64,000 bases of DNA, taken from contig NC_081414.1 in NCBI RefSeq assembly GCF_030272615.1, positions 521,920,185 through 521,984,184 of the forward strand, given 5' to 3'. The position numbers and the translations under genes were made by a program. Origin of the DNA: Cryptomeria japonica. Lineage: Eukaryota > Streptophyta > Pinopsida > Cupressales > Cupressaceae. Positions 23,049 to 35,281 of the stretch are shown piece after piece (the stretch's first letter is position 1; the number at the start of each line of letters is the position of its first letter). Below the pieces are notes generated by a model, which saw only the letters and a list, made by a program, of their open reading frames with translations, was not told where the DNA came from and did no database searches.

Positions 23049-26000
23049 TAGTAAATTAGCAAGGTTGCTTTAATTCTTTGGTGTGGATGTAGATGAAATC
23101 AGTTTGAATTTGAAGAAGCATTATTAATGTGAAATAGATAGTTTCATTTAATTATTGCTTGATTGGTCTTTTGAAAATAAAATTTAAACTTAATTAAGCA
23201 AATTAAAACTGGTGAATTTTATATACAAGCACTCAGAGACAAGACAACTGGCAGGCCCACTATAAATTTAGGGTTTAAAAATTATCTCATTGGTGTTATA
23301 CATGAATCCTCACAAAGCAATTGAATTTTTAACCCAATCAGATTAAGGCACTATTTAATAACAATTCTTTATATAATTTTTGTTTACCTTAAATTATCTT
23401 GAGATTTACTTTGTTAGTTATTTTGAGTAGGAGTAGAAGGAAAGCATAGATCAAATAGCTTCCACAACAACAATCTTTAACTCACCTACAATCTTACTTT
23501 GAAAGAATGTGCCACTCAAGTAGTAGGAAAACTATTTAGGAATCTAATTAAATATACTATTGGCTAATAGGCATACCCACCGAGGTTTTGCAGAGCCTAA
23601 AGCGAGAGAGCTAGCGACCTCATCGTTGCACTCTACAAGTTGGCCAAATCAATTGGGAGATTTTGGAGATAGGGATTGGCACTTCCTTAGAAACTTCAAA
23701 TATGTTGATTTGAGAACCAATAAAAGCTTCTCAAGTGATACATTGATATGGATTTTAGTACTTGTTGCTATAGATTTGTCATAAACTAGTGAAAAAGTAT
23801 GCAATAAAGGAGCAGAAAGGCACCAAAATGTTGAGAAAGAGGGCCACATATTGGTAGCCGCTGATTTTTCTCATGCATTGATGGAATGAGTAAATTTGCA
23901 TCAAAGAATCAAGTGACAACTTAAAATGTCATCATTACACAATCAGTAGCAATATTAAAGCATTCAAACTCCTTCACATATAACCCCAATAAAAACACAA
24001 TTGCAAGAAAGTCCAGGTGAGGTTTTGTTGTGCACAATAATCTAAATCATTAAAATTTATCCTCATAAATTGAACCTAAGAGTAGCCTTTTCTCAAAATA
24101 GTACTAAATGTTGTTATAATTTGTAACAAAATACAAGGGATGAGTAAATTATTATAATATTCAGCCCTTGTCATACATTCAACCATCCATCTATATTTAT
24201 GTCTTTGTATATTTATTTGCCCGCATCATCCATACGCTTGACATTGATCTTTGAGCCTTTTTTTATTGTGAAGCATGCTTTTTCATCTATAAAAATCTTG
24301 GATGACAGGATTCAGAATCATATACAAAGCTTCATGATACTTACAGGCCATAAACAATCTTGAACCTATTTTTTGTTCATACAACCTGAGCATGTAATAG
24401 AAGAAACTAGAAGCTCCATTGCCCATCTTATTTTAGATTCCAATCCAGGAATTTAATTATCCTATAAAGTAGTGATAAATTCCACTTTTAGCAGCCCAAA
24501 AAATTCCTCCATATGATCCTTTTTAAACCTAATTTGAGAGTGGTGGAAAGAAGGAAAGAAGGAAAGGAAATTGGGTAGAAAATAACAAAGTACAAAGTTA
24601 TAAGAGACTGAACAGAAATTAAATTAAAAGAGTTGTATTGATTTTTTATTTAATAAAGTATTGTGTTGTTGCTTCTTTAAATAAGAGACTCTTAGTGAAT
24701 AAAAATACCATAGAGATTGACATTGAATGTGTTTAGAGTTGGTCATGAATGTTAAGTTTGGAACAAGCTTGCCTGATCCTAATATGATTTTAGATATTTT
24801 ATACTTCAAGGAAGTGATAATTATGGCTTCCACCTATGATATCTGTGGTTATCGTAACTTCGAGGCAAGTACTTGATTTTTACTTTTGTTTTCTCAGTCT
24901 AAATGAACCAAGCAAGAATCGATGTTTGGATACAAGCTTTCTGATTGCATTGTTTTATCTTAAATTTCTATCTTTTGTTCTCACTTGAGAAGGATTCTAC
25001 TAGTTAATGTATGAAGACATATAATATAAAGAAACCATGATTACAAGTGTGGTGATATAGTATTTCCTGTGATAGTGCAGGAGAGGGATAGTTTGTTCTG
25101 GTAGAGAGCCAAGGATTGTAAATACATTGTAGAATGTATTCTAAGTGCAGTCCTAACACTCCCAAGAGTATATGGTGCAAGAGCACCTAATCCCAGGGGA
25201 TTAAAAGACATTCCTTGAGTAATTTCACTTAATTTTGAGTTTATATGGTCATTTCAATATATTTTGAGTCCATTTGAATCATTATGCAAGTCTAAGTAAA
25301 GCCATTTGTAAAAGTTGCCAAGTTGTGCAATTAAGGTCCTGAATTGGTCAAGTGGTCAAATCATGCAAATATGCCCATGGAAGGGTAAGAATATTGTAAA
25401 TGGTAATTTATATCTATTTTGATGTTTAAAAGTGTTCATATAAGGTTTTGAGGTCATTTGTATTGAAAGGTTAAAAATGTCACAAGTTGTAAGAGTGCAA
25501 TTTTGCAAAAGTTCTTACACAAACATGAATTTAATCTATCATTTGATGATTGGAAAGGAAGTAAGGAAGATATTAAACTATTCATGGATCATTTTTTATG
25601 TATTTGATTGAATTTTTAATGAATGGAATCAAATGTTTGTGTAAGAACTCTTAACTGTCTTCTACAAAAGTCACGTGGTATTGTTCTTTAGCATTTTTGG
25701 ATGGATGAATGGATTGAACAGGGCTTGAAACCTATTTGGAGTGATCATAACTTTGGCCATGAAGAATGAAGGAAGTTTGAACATGTTTTTCTAAAACTGT
25801 CTTGAAACCCTCTGTGACAAGGTTAGTAAGAAAGGTTTAATCATGACTTTGTTTTTAACCATCCAAAATTATTATAACTTTGAAATACACTTGTATTTTG
25901 AATTATATTTCTAAATAATCCAAGTTTAGATTGAATGGTTTTGTATTCTAGGAGAAAGATGATGCTCTAGGCGAACTGAACTTACATTTTACTTGTTCTT

Positions 26001-26190
26001 CTATGATAGTCAAAATTGGTCTCTGAATAGAGGAATAATTTTTTATTGAACTATTGGATCTTTATTTATTTTTTATAAGTGTTTTTAAACCTAGTTTTAT
26101 GCATTCTCACCAGAGAGATTTTCCTGATGTTATCTTGTTTGATACTTATGAGTAACAGAGTGCAGATCTATCAAAACTGTCACAACTGGG
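23049..26190. other. AT-rich spacer in G, nothing recognised
   Basis: Short open frames occur on both strands, for example 23560-23784, but none shows a known motif. Parts read like worn LTR sequence without clear ends. Confidence 0.45.
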
Positions 26191-26198
26191 ACATATTT

Positions 26199-26348
26199 GA
26201 AAGATGTTTGGAAGCTTGAATTTGATGGACTCTTGGAGGATGCAAATTGAAAGATGTTTGGAAGAAGGAATTTGATGGACTCTTGGAGGATGCAAATTGA
26301 AAGATTTTTGGAAGCATGAATTTGATGGACTCTTCGAGGATGAAAATT
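26199..26348. repeat. 50-base tandem repeat, three copies
   Basis: The unit begins gaaagatgtttggaag and ends gaggatgcaaatt; copies start at 26199, 26249 and 26299 with few differences. Fifty is not a multiple of three, so the open minus frames across it shift from copy to copy and are not coding. Confidence 0.9.
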
Positions 26349-26646
26349 GATGCAAATTGATGTTATATAACAGCTACAAGACAATCGTGAATTCAAAGCT
26401 AATTTAGGGGATAAAGATAGCGAAGTGGTAATTATGCAATAATTTTAGTGCCTTGATATTCCACATCTAATAGAGAGGCTCAATCAACTCAAGTTTAATC
26501 AAGTAAAATAATTTAATGCAGATAAGTAGAGTTTATCATGCACATTAGTTGTGGTCTTTCTAGGTTAATGTCAAATCAATTATGAAAAGAATAGCTCATA
26601 GAGAATTTTCCCTTTCCATCTTTATTGGCTAACTGAATTCCTGATT

Positions 26647-26839
26647 GGGGGTACTTAAAGAAATAAGGCCATATCTTGTTGGTACTAGAGGTGGGGAGTT
26701 GGAATTCATCAAGATTGATGAACCAATAGTGAAGGTCAAAATTGGTATCCCAACAGCTAGAGTTATGACTGTGCATATTGCAATCACCCAAAAGTTGTGT
26801 GAAAAGATCCCCATAATTGCAATAGTCCAATTGTTGTAA
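26647..26839 (+). pseudogene. C-terminal exon fragment of a NifU-like (NFU) Fe-S scaffold protein
   Basis: Plastid-targeted NFU proteins deliver iron-sulfur clusters and carry a second, CxxC-less NifU-like domain at the C terminus. The 64-codon frame reads VLKEIRPYLVGT near its start, IDEPIVKVKIG in the middle and MTVHIAITQKLCEKIP near the end, and stops where NFU2-type proteins stop, just after VQLL. Normally conserved residues are altered, including the GPAAG segment and the Arg of TQKLREKIP. The exon in such genes would begin just before VLKEIRP, but no AG acceptor is present there. No other exon was recognised nearby. The bases downstream look like 3' untranslated sequence, so a genomic segment may have been carried here. 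Confidence 0.75.
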
Positions 26840-28602
26840 AATGGAGAGAAGAGATACTAAATTGTATTTATAAATGTTGTAAATGTGTATTAACAAATTT
26901 TCATCGACTTACAATGCACTACGGATATAAATTATAAGTAGAGTACATATGTTGTTGCCAGTGGTGGTTCATTGGAGAGGTGTTTTCTTTAAATCAGGTT
27001 CTTTTGATGACATATAGAAAGCTTCTGTGTATTCATCCAAGCTGATTGAGGTGATTTTTTTTGAAATGGTTTTGCATTTGTTTGAGCTGGTCCTTGTAAC
27101 TTATTTGAATCAATATTTCTAGACAAGTTTTGAGCGTCTAAATGCCTTGTATTTAAGGGTAAAACTAAAGTATCATGTCAAAAATATCCAACATAATAAA
27201 CTATTTGCAACAAAAAATACAGTCCAGAGGAGCATCATAGTCTAGAATAATAAACTCAGTCATGATCTAAGGTAACCAATGAAGAAAACATGGCTACAAG
27301 GATTTGAGGCCATCCACAGGGAAATATAAGAGCATTCCATGAATGGGGTGGTGTTCATTAGCATTCTAAGAGGTACATGAACCTAGTGGAGGGTTTAAAG
27401 GTAGTTGAAATCCTAAGAGGTATAATAATTGTATTTATGACAATTTAACACCTTTACTAAGATGATTCAAATTCACATAATAAATTGCAATAAATTTCCT
27501 TAGGAAAATGTATATACCTACTGCAAAAGTGCACATTGTTGTTGCGAAGACGAAAAATTGCTTCTGGTTGGCCACCGATAAATTAGATAATTGAGCTCCC
27601 AAGAGACCTGGATTGTGTCTTTGTTGTTGAACCTACTCAAGGCACTAAAGATAATTATCCCTTTGATTTGGTGCAACCCTAGCCCTTCCATGAAAATGAC
27701 CCTAAAAACATACAAACCTCTTTGTCAAACTCAAAAGTGGTTTCGACATCCACATATAACAATAAAACCTGAATGCTTATTACAAAAAGAAATCTATTAT
27801 TTTCATTAAAATGTTAGATTATGTGTTGTCTACATTCATAAACTTGTTGGCTTTTAATTGTTGAGTAGACAAAAATTTTGGTTTTAAAGCAACTGTAAAA
27901 TAAACAAGATAAAAATCATCAAATTAGTATAAAGATCTTGCAATTGAATTTTTAGTTTCACATTTTGACAATCAATGAGCCATCAAAGGATTATATTTCT
28001 ATAATGTGTAATGAAATGGTTTGTCTAATTTTTAAATTGGTCACTAATTCATCTAAAATATTGATCAAATAACCACACATTAGGCTCTGGAAAAATAAAC
28101 CCATCATGAAGGAGAAAAATAGCATCAATCCTAAAAAATAAATTATCTATAGTAGAAACAAGACAATCGACCCAAAAATGACATGTAGATGAAAAGATTG
28201 ACAAGATGAACTGGATAGGACAACAACAAAGTATTCAATGAAATGAAATCCATTCATCAAGATGTGATACAATGTACATATTTATCAATATTAATGACTA
28301 TTCAATTAATCTTCTAGATGCCTACTCATCTTTTATTATATCAAGGATATATAAAAGGTAAAATATTATCCTACTACACCTAGGTATTACGTACAGTACC
28401 TCCCCCCCTTAATCCCTAGGGGCTATGGTAAAATATTGTTTCTGTGCATTGAGAAACTTGTTTATGGCACCCCATTTTCTTCATACTAAGCTCTAGTCTT
28501 TCGTAAAATATTTTTCTTGAGTGATAGATTGTTTGTTTCTACAGTTATAGAATTTTTGTCAACCAAGATATTGACTCGGTAAAGACTTCAGTTCATTTTG
28601 AC
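26840..28602. other. non-coding stretch, possibly captured flank of the NFU fragment
   Basis: The first few hundred bases could be the 3' untranslated region of the donor gene. A 65-codon open frame on the minus strand at 27518-27715 ends at a cag followed by ta; it is not recognised. A run of eight C at 28401-28408 is the only other obvious feature. Confidence 0.35.
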
Positions 28603-29560
28603 ATGTTGAGTAAAGTGACAATGATATACCATAATTGGAATAATGGTATTGTTTTTGATCAAATTTCTACCAATAAAATTTACTATATGTTTACTGATAC
28701 GAGTGATGTTCTTGATTGGTTAAATAAATGTTGGAAATTATATTGGTATGAGAATGCCTGGTCTGCTAGGTTAGGACATATTTTGGGCCAAATCGGGGGA
28801 GTAAAAAAAAAGCCAACTTTAGAAGGTTTCTTCTACTTAAAAAGTTAGTTGTTTGTCATGAGTTAAATGTTGTTGGTATCCTTGCTAGATTTTTTGATTT
28901 GTGTAATGCTACAAAGACTTTTTAGCACTTGTTTTTTGACTGTCAATATGCTTTCTCTCTTTGGTCTGTGTTTATGGGTAATCTTATTGGCATGGATTGT
29001 AAGGATGGTTTGAATTAGTCTAAAATTATTGCTACATATGTTAAACCCTTTTCTATTGTTGTACTTAATGCTTTTTAACTAGTCTTGACTAATGAGATTT
29101 TCTGGTTTATTCAAAAAAAGAGAAACGAAGAAGTATTCCAAGGCAAAAGAAGTAGTTCCAAAGTGAACTCACCTTCCTTAATATTGTGTTGTAGGTTTCT
29201 TCAATGATGGATATTCCAAAGACAGGTTTATGATCTTGTTCAAATACTTACAATTGTGTACAAAATAGAGATTAAGAGTGCTCATTTATTCATACATGGA
29301 ATAGATGATCTAAATGAAGAGGAGCTTGGATTACTAAGGGATTAAATGGACAATAATAACATCAAGAACCCTCTATATGTGGGCAAACCTAGAGCTAAAT
29401 GAGGAGAAAAAATCTACTATCAACCCTTAGTTAAGGATGTGAATCCTGAGGATATGATAGATCCTCCAATTAGTACTAATGACTGTGACTATTGTGAGAC
29501 CAACAGTAATGTAAAGAGTTGTTGGGAGTAACTGTGATATAGTAGTTTATTCCTTTTTTG
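28603..29560 (+). pseudogene. LINE 3' remnant with zinc-finger-like RVT domain
   Basis: The plus strand reads, with stops, HLFFDCQYAFSLW and further on EIFWFIQKKRNEEVFQ, which match the zinc-binding domain downstream of LINE reverse transcriptases. The preceding 81-codon frame (28603-28848) includes AWSARLGHILGQIGG and appears to belong to it. Reverse transcriptase and endonuclease are absent, so this is a short 5'-truncated piece. It ends near a long AT microsatellite. Confidence 0.6.
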
Positions 29561-29676
29561 CCTCCATTATGATGGTTTGTAACTTCAGAAGTATCTATAT
29601 GTAGTAAGGTGCTTAATATTTTGGACTGATGAAGCCTTGCTCCTCTAATGTATCTTTGTTTTCTACTCTATATTTA

Positions 29677-29710
29677 ATATATATATATATATATATATGT
29701 ATGTATATAT
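29677..29710. repeat. AT dinucleotide microsatellite
   Basis: A run of about twelve AT units followed by tgtatgtatatatatatt. It sits just after the LINE remnant, where tail-like simple sequence is common. Confidence 0.9.
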
Positions 29711-30972
29711 ATTCCTTCAAACTTGCTTTTGATACTCAATTTCTGAGTGTCCTGGACAATATTAATCGTACCATGGGTTATAAATTTATAATGATATAAA
29801 ATCATATGTATGTTGGTGTGACCCTGGATCAGTTGTGTAGTTGAAATTCCATACTACATAGTACATACAAAGCAAATATTGCAGGCAAAAGTTTACACCA
29901 TGTGTATTTTACTTTTTATAATACTAAAATAGTTATGATTCGCAACCAATATTTAATTAATTCTTTATAATTTTGAAAATTTCCTTCAAACTTGTCTCTC
30001 ATCCTCTACCCCCTGATTCGACCATAACAAATTGGGATTGATTAAGTAGATATCTTACTGATAGATTCTTTCTCAATAGGAATGAAAGTTTTGGTAGGTA
30101 ATTCTGGATAGATAACTATCAAGTACCTCATACCCCCACCCCCAACCAAAAAGGGGTTGATGGATAGATCTCATTTTGATCCCCATTTGACTATTAATGA
30201 CAACATAAACCTTACCATTATCTACACTAATATAAACCCAAAACTAAAACATGCTAGTGTAACCCTGAAACCAAGGATGGACTAAGATATATTGATCTTG
30301 CTCAAGGAGTGGAATGTCAGTGAGATTTAAGAGGACATTTTGTTCATGAAATGGAAGGGAATCATTTAGGATAGGATGAACTGGGATGGTGGGATATTGG
30401 TCAACAATTTGAAGGAATGATAAGGTTTTAGGGTCTTGATCTTGATTTATTTTAGGAATCATTTCTCTGTGCTCTAAATTGTCCTCTTTAAATAGGGTTG
30501 GACTTTGAAAATGCATGGGGGATTTTGGCAAGGAATCACTGCTTTGACATGAGGGAGATGGACTTCAAATGGGATCCTCTAAAATAGGTAGTGGCAATGA
30601 GTCTAGCATTTTTGATCCATGGCAAAGACTTGCATCATGAATTGGATTGGCATGGATATTTATTATGGATAGCCCTTGGGAGATTTCATTCTTGGTCATA
30701 TCATTTGATGAGGATTATATGGATGGCTCTTTCAAATTTTTAAAAGGTGTAGGAATAAAGAGCACTAGAGAGTCAATTTGTTTATGAGGGGATGAGACAT
30801 TGCTAGACATGCATGAGACATTACTAGACATGCATGCACAATTTTGATCTTTCTTAGAAGAATCGCTTAGGATTCTCTTTAGGAAATGTCTTAAAGAGTT
30901 ATCTTTCTTTGGAGAAGCATTTGAATCATTGCAAGGTTTTGACCTGGTTGGGTTTTGATATTGGATTTGTTT
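29711..30972 (-). other. decayed coding-like region of insertion G
   Basis: A 95-codon minus-strand frame at 30244-30531 is open without known motifs (PIPVHPILNDSLPFHEQ occurs in part). It may be part of the gag or spacer of G. A repeated gacatgcatgagacatt motif lies at 30810-30833. Confidence 0.3.
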
Positions 30973-30989
30973 GGAAGGGATTTAGTTTT

Positions 30990-31691
30990 TTTCTTTTTTC
31001 ATAAAAGTGGCCAAGCCACTAAACTTTTTTATTAATTTTAGAAATTTTTACATCGGGTTCAAAAGGCATATCGGCAGGAAAGAACCCATAAGAAAACCTC
31101 TGGTTGTCGCCTTATATGTAAACCAAAGAACTAATCTACCCTTACAAAATAGTTGGATCCAGTTGATCTGAAATCCCATCCAAACTCATACAAATTGACC
31201 TATATATAGAGGTCCCCTAGGACATATCCAGATACAAAAGATCCTCAGCTGATTATAACTCAGTTGGTTACAAAATTAAGAGTTGCACTATATAAAAGTT
31301 TCCTCAAGAAGAACCAGGAGCCCAACAACTATTATGAATCAGGGAGCAGCAGCAAATTACAAAAAGTGGACATCATAAAAATTATTTCCTCAAGAAGATC
31401 ATGCCAAGACACCAAGGAGCCCATAAATTTGTGCCAAAGGGGAGTCAAAAACTGAAATAGACCAATTACATCTGACTCCAGAAAATTGAGCCAAGAAGAA
31501 TCACCCAAAAACCTGCACCATTAGTGCAATGTGGTTTCCAAATCCAACATCCCATAGACAACCTGCCAAAAAAGAGTAAGAGATACTTGCAAAAACATGT
31601 TATCAAATAACCATAAACCAATTACTCAAGCTTTCCACAGGTGGAGTAGGCCAAACATCATCAGGAACCAGAGCCTGTATCAGGACTACAA
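30990..31691 (-). mobile_element. 5'-truncated LINE 3' end with target duplication
   Basis: On the minus strand the segment ends in a short A-rich tail (T-rich 30984-31001 on plus) just after a 3' untranslated region. Direct repeats flank it: ggaagggatttagtttt at 30973-30989 and the same with one change at 31692-31708, a 17-base target duplication with the tail inside it, as target-primed reverse transcription produces. No reverse transcriptase is left. The untranslated end includes gtttagtggcttggccac. Confidence 0.75.
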
Positions 31692-31708
31692 GGAAGGGAT
31701 TCAGTTTT

Positions 31709-33754
31709 AGTTTGGTGTTACGTTTTGATTTTTAATTAGATGTTGGTTGAATGGGATTAGATTTGGGACTTTGTTTAATTGGTCTAACATGTCTGGAATT
31801 TGGTTTAATTTCAGTTGCAACTTTTGTTTTTGAATTTTTGGTTGTAGTTGTTGATACTGATGTGTTGGCTAAGTTTGTTGTTAACACTCCACAATTGCTT
31901 GAACCAATTTTTGATATTGTATAGTAGGTTGAGCATATTGTTGAAATTGCACCATTGATTGTTTTGGTTGGATATGTTGGACCATTGGTTAGGTTGGAGT
32001 TTGATCAAATGAGGTTTTACTTGGGATTTGATTAAAATTTGTGCTTGTTGCTTGAAATTGCTTCATCATGTATATTTGTGAGATGAGAGTGGGTATGTTT
32101 GATCGTGCGATGAGAGATTATACATCAACTAGCTCAAGGTTTGGTTTTAGAACTTGAAATTTTTGAAACACTTTAGACATTTGGGATCTAATCTTTTCAT
32201 TTTTTTTCACTTTTTGTTTTAAGATCTTTGTTTCTCAAGCTAGTTTTTCCTCCAATTTTCATATTTGGACACTTGTTTCATCATAAAAAGTGTGATCCAA
32301 TTTTTGGGACATGTATAAATTGGGCAGAAATGATCAATTGTTTAATTGTGATGACATGGTCTCATAAGAAAGTTGGGATCTCATTTCAACAAACATGTCA
32401 CTATGCAATGCAACTAATGGAATTAACAAATGAACCCAAAAGGATGGTAAGAAAAACATGGATTTTTGGTATTTTGAGTTTTTGGAACGATAATAAAATG
32501 TGACTTAAATACAACCTTAGGAAATGCAAATGCAACCTTGGACAAGATTGTAATCTATGTTTTATTTTTATTTTTCAAGATTTGGACAAACTTTTGAAAT
32601 GCAAAGCTAAAGATGCAACCTTGGGAAATTGAAACAAAGTCTAGACCTTCAAAGGACAAAACACGAAAATGATTATAAGGCAAATGATAATATCTCACCT
32701 ATATCTTGGATGCTAAGTTAGGTTTGACAAAATGATATTGATGACAAAAGTAAAAATATTGGAGAAGGTCAAGACTTCCTAATAACAACTTAGGGTTTGA
32801 TCTAAAGTTTCAATTTTTAAGTTTGAAAAACCTAATTTTGAGACTAATATGCAATAAAGACAATGACAATGATAATGACCTATGATAGGACCTAGGGATC
32901 AATCTAATACAAGGCTAGGGTTTGATGACAATGCAATGATAAGGCCAATAAAATAAACAAATGCATGAGGACCAATGACTTGGAATATGTGAAATGCAAC
33001 CTAATCCAAGACCTAATTTTGGTATGATAATGATAATGTAATGAAAATGAGGGACCAAGACCTAGGAGAATGATTTTGAACCCTAAGTGCAAAAGGGGAT
33101 TATGACAATGCAAAAAAAACTATTATGAAGGCAATTAATATGTTCTAAAACCTAAGTTTGGACTATGCAAAACCTATCCATAAGTGACATGAATTTTGAG
33201 ACCAAGGTATCCAATTGTTTGACAAGCCATGTTTGTTGAGAACTTGAAGTGTTTTGAGATAGGTTTAAACTTTTTGAAATCTTTGTTTGATCTTTGAGAA
33301 CCAAGGTTGTTTGTGAGTACTTTTGATTTGAACTTTTATTTTTGCTTGTGATGTTTGTTTGTGATCATTTTAATATGAACTTTTAACAAGAACAAAAATC
33401 ATAATGGTTGTTTGACTTTTGCATGAAAAATAAAAACATTCAAGCACAATCCTAAAGTTTGGCCAGGACAATACATGTTGAATCCCCTTGCCCAGAATAC
33501 CACATTCAGTTGGATAGATAGAAACTTGGTAGCACTGGATCCCCTCCACGACACTCACTTATCGAGCATACCAAGATTTTAATTTCTAAAGATTCAACGA
33601 TCTCGAGAAATTTTCTATCTCAAGTTGAAGGGTACATGATAGGTTTCTTCGACATGTGAGTATCACAACTCCTGAGTCAACAAGTAGAAGGTAAAGGCTA
33701 CTAAGAAAGTGGCTTATTTAGTTAGGGAATTTATTCAAGTGGCCATAAATGTAG
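31709..33754 (-). other. G internal region with Gln-rich coding remnant
   Basis: On the minus strand, translation near 31811-32040 is rich in Gln and Asn (QPKQSMVQFQQYAQP in one frame), as in some gypsy gag proteins, but no zinc knuckle was seen. From 32500 to 33754 I see only AT-rich sequence closed in all frames. It continues directly at 41080 once element C is removed. Confidence 0.4.
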
Positions 33755-33759
33755 TGTTT

Positions 33760-35210
33760 TGTTGGCATATGTGCAAAGTTTGATGACATGATGGGATTGT
33801 ATGTTGTCATTGATGTCAATATGCTAAAGTATAAACTGGTATATTGAAGTAAGCAAATTGCCAAGTGAATTGGTATGATGGTATGAACTGCTATATGCAA
33901 CAAGTGAACTGGTATGTTGGAGTGTGAACTAGTATATGCAAATTTTGTATCGGGGTTTTATTTGGTATGACTACCGGTTGGTAGTCTCAGCTTCAGGGTT
34001 TCCAGCTGATGCATTCCAAGTCTGTGTGATTCGATCGATGACATCCTGTGATGAGTTAGAATTGAAATGAAGATTAGATTGCATTTCCACATCATCCTTA
34101 TGCGCGTGAAGGATCTCCTTGAGGATATTGCATGAATAAGATTGATTCTATCTACCTCAGGAATGTGCAAAATCTTAGTAAATGGTGAAGAGCGCATGAT
34201 GGGTTATCAGCTTCTAGAAGCAGTGAAGAACGGACGATGGAGAACGTCTTGAGATTTGTTCAAGATTGTTTTACCCTATGTAATGTGTTTAAATAGCCAG
34301 GATTGGACTGACTGTATTGTTAACCTAGATGCTTAGGGTTTTAGGTTTTGGCCACCGACCTAATTGTTGTCTATAAGGTTGATGATGATTTTCATTTGAA
34401 GTTGTTGGCAAATGAATGTATGTGAGGTGATTCTTGCCAGACCAAAGGAGTAAGTAGAGATTTGTAGAGTGTGATTGTAGATATAAAGAAACCAAAGTGG
34501 ATCTGCCTTGGCATTAAGTGTTGTTATCAGATCAATGTATTACCTATTGATTTCTAACCATTTCATTAGATGGAAAATCCCTTTACCGGGTACCTTTAAT
34601 AGGATTTTTGTAAATCCTTTAACAGGGTGACTCAAAATCATTGAGTTCTTCAAATCCTCTTACAAGGTAACCTTTAACAAGGTTTTAACCTCTAACTGGG
34701 TATTTAGCCATCCCTTAACCGGGTGATCCCTAGCAGGATCGATTCCTAGCAGAACTAGCTGTAAAGTCTTTAACCAGACTAGGCTCCTAACAGAGCGAAC
34801 TTCAGAAGAGTTCAAGAACAACTTGTGTGTATTCATCCCTACCATGGTTTTTCCTAGTTGGGTTTCCACGTGAAAAAATAGTGTGTTATGTGTGATGTTT
34901 TAGTGTTTTCTGTTAAGCGGTAATGCAAGCTGATCCAATGGTCATTGTATTTCTGATGTATTACTTGCTTAAGCATATGGGTGAATTTGAGATAAGATAT
35001 TAGGTTTTGAAAAGATCTAGATGTTACTAGTTTATGTCTTTTATAGTCATACTATGTTTTACTGATAGTGCCTTGATTTAGATTGGTGATATTGTTTACG
35101 AGTTAGTGTAGTCTTTGTAGTTTAAGTTGTTTAATAAGTTTTTGTCTATATTGATTCACCCCCCCCCTCTCAGTATCTGTTGGGTATTTACTATTCATCA
35201 TTATTCATCA
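33760..35210 (+). repeat. 5' LTR of element C
   Basis: The 1451-base LTR carries about eight loose copies of a motif like ctttaaccgggtga between 34568 and 34800, and a C-run with ctctcag (35158-35173) near its end, which also occurs in element F. It ends two bases before the primer site. Confidence 0.93.
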
Positions 35211-35212
35211 AT

Positions 35213-35223
35213 TGGTATCAGAG
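35213..35223 (+). promoter_or_regulatory. primer binding site of element C
   Basis: TGGTATCAGAG matches initiator methionine tRNA priming; the twelfth base, normally C, is A here. Confidence 0.88.
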
Positions 35224-35281
35224 AATCCTCCAGGTCCTCTGTGTTATAAGCTTAACCACTTGAGGAAAAGATCCTATTCTA

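Noticed and set aside
26130-26396. Minus-strand repeat protein
   Set aside because: The 50-base unit shifts the frame in each copy, so the peptide repeat is not maintained.
28395-28415. C-run as a telomere or G-quadruplex site
   Set aside because: A single run of eight C without further runs nearby cannot form a four-stranded structure, and no telomere repeat is present.
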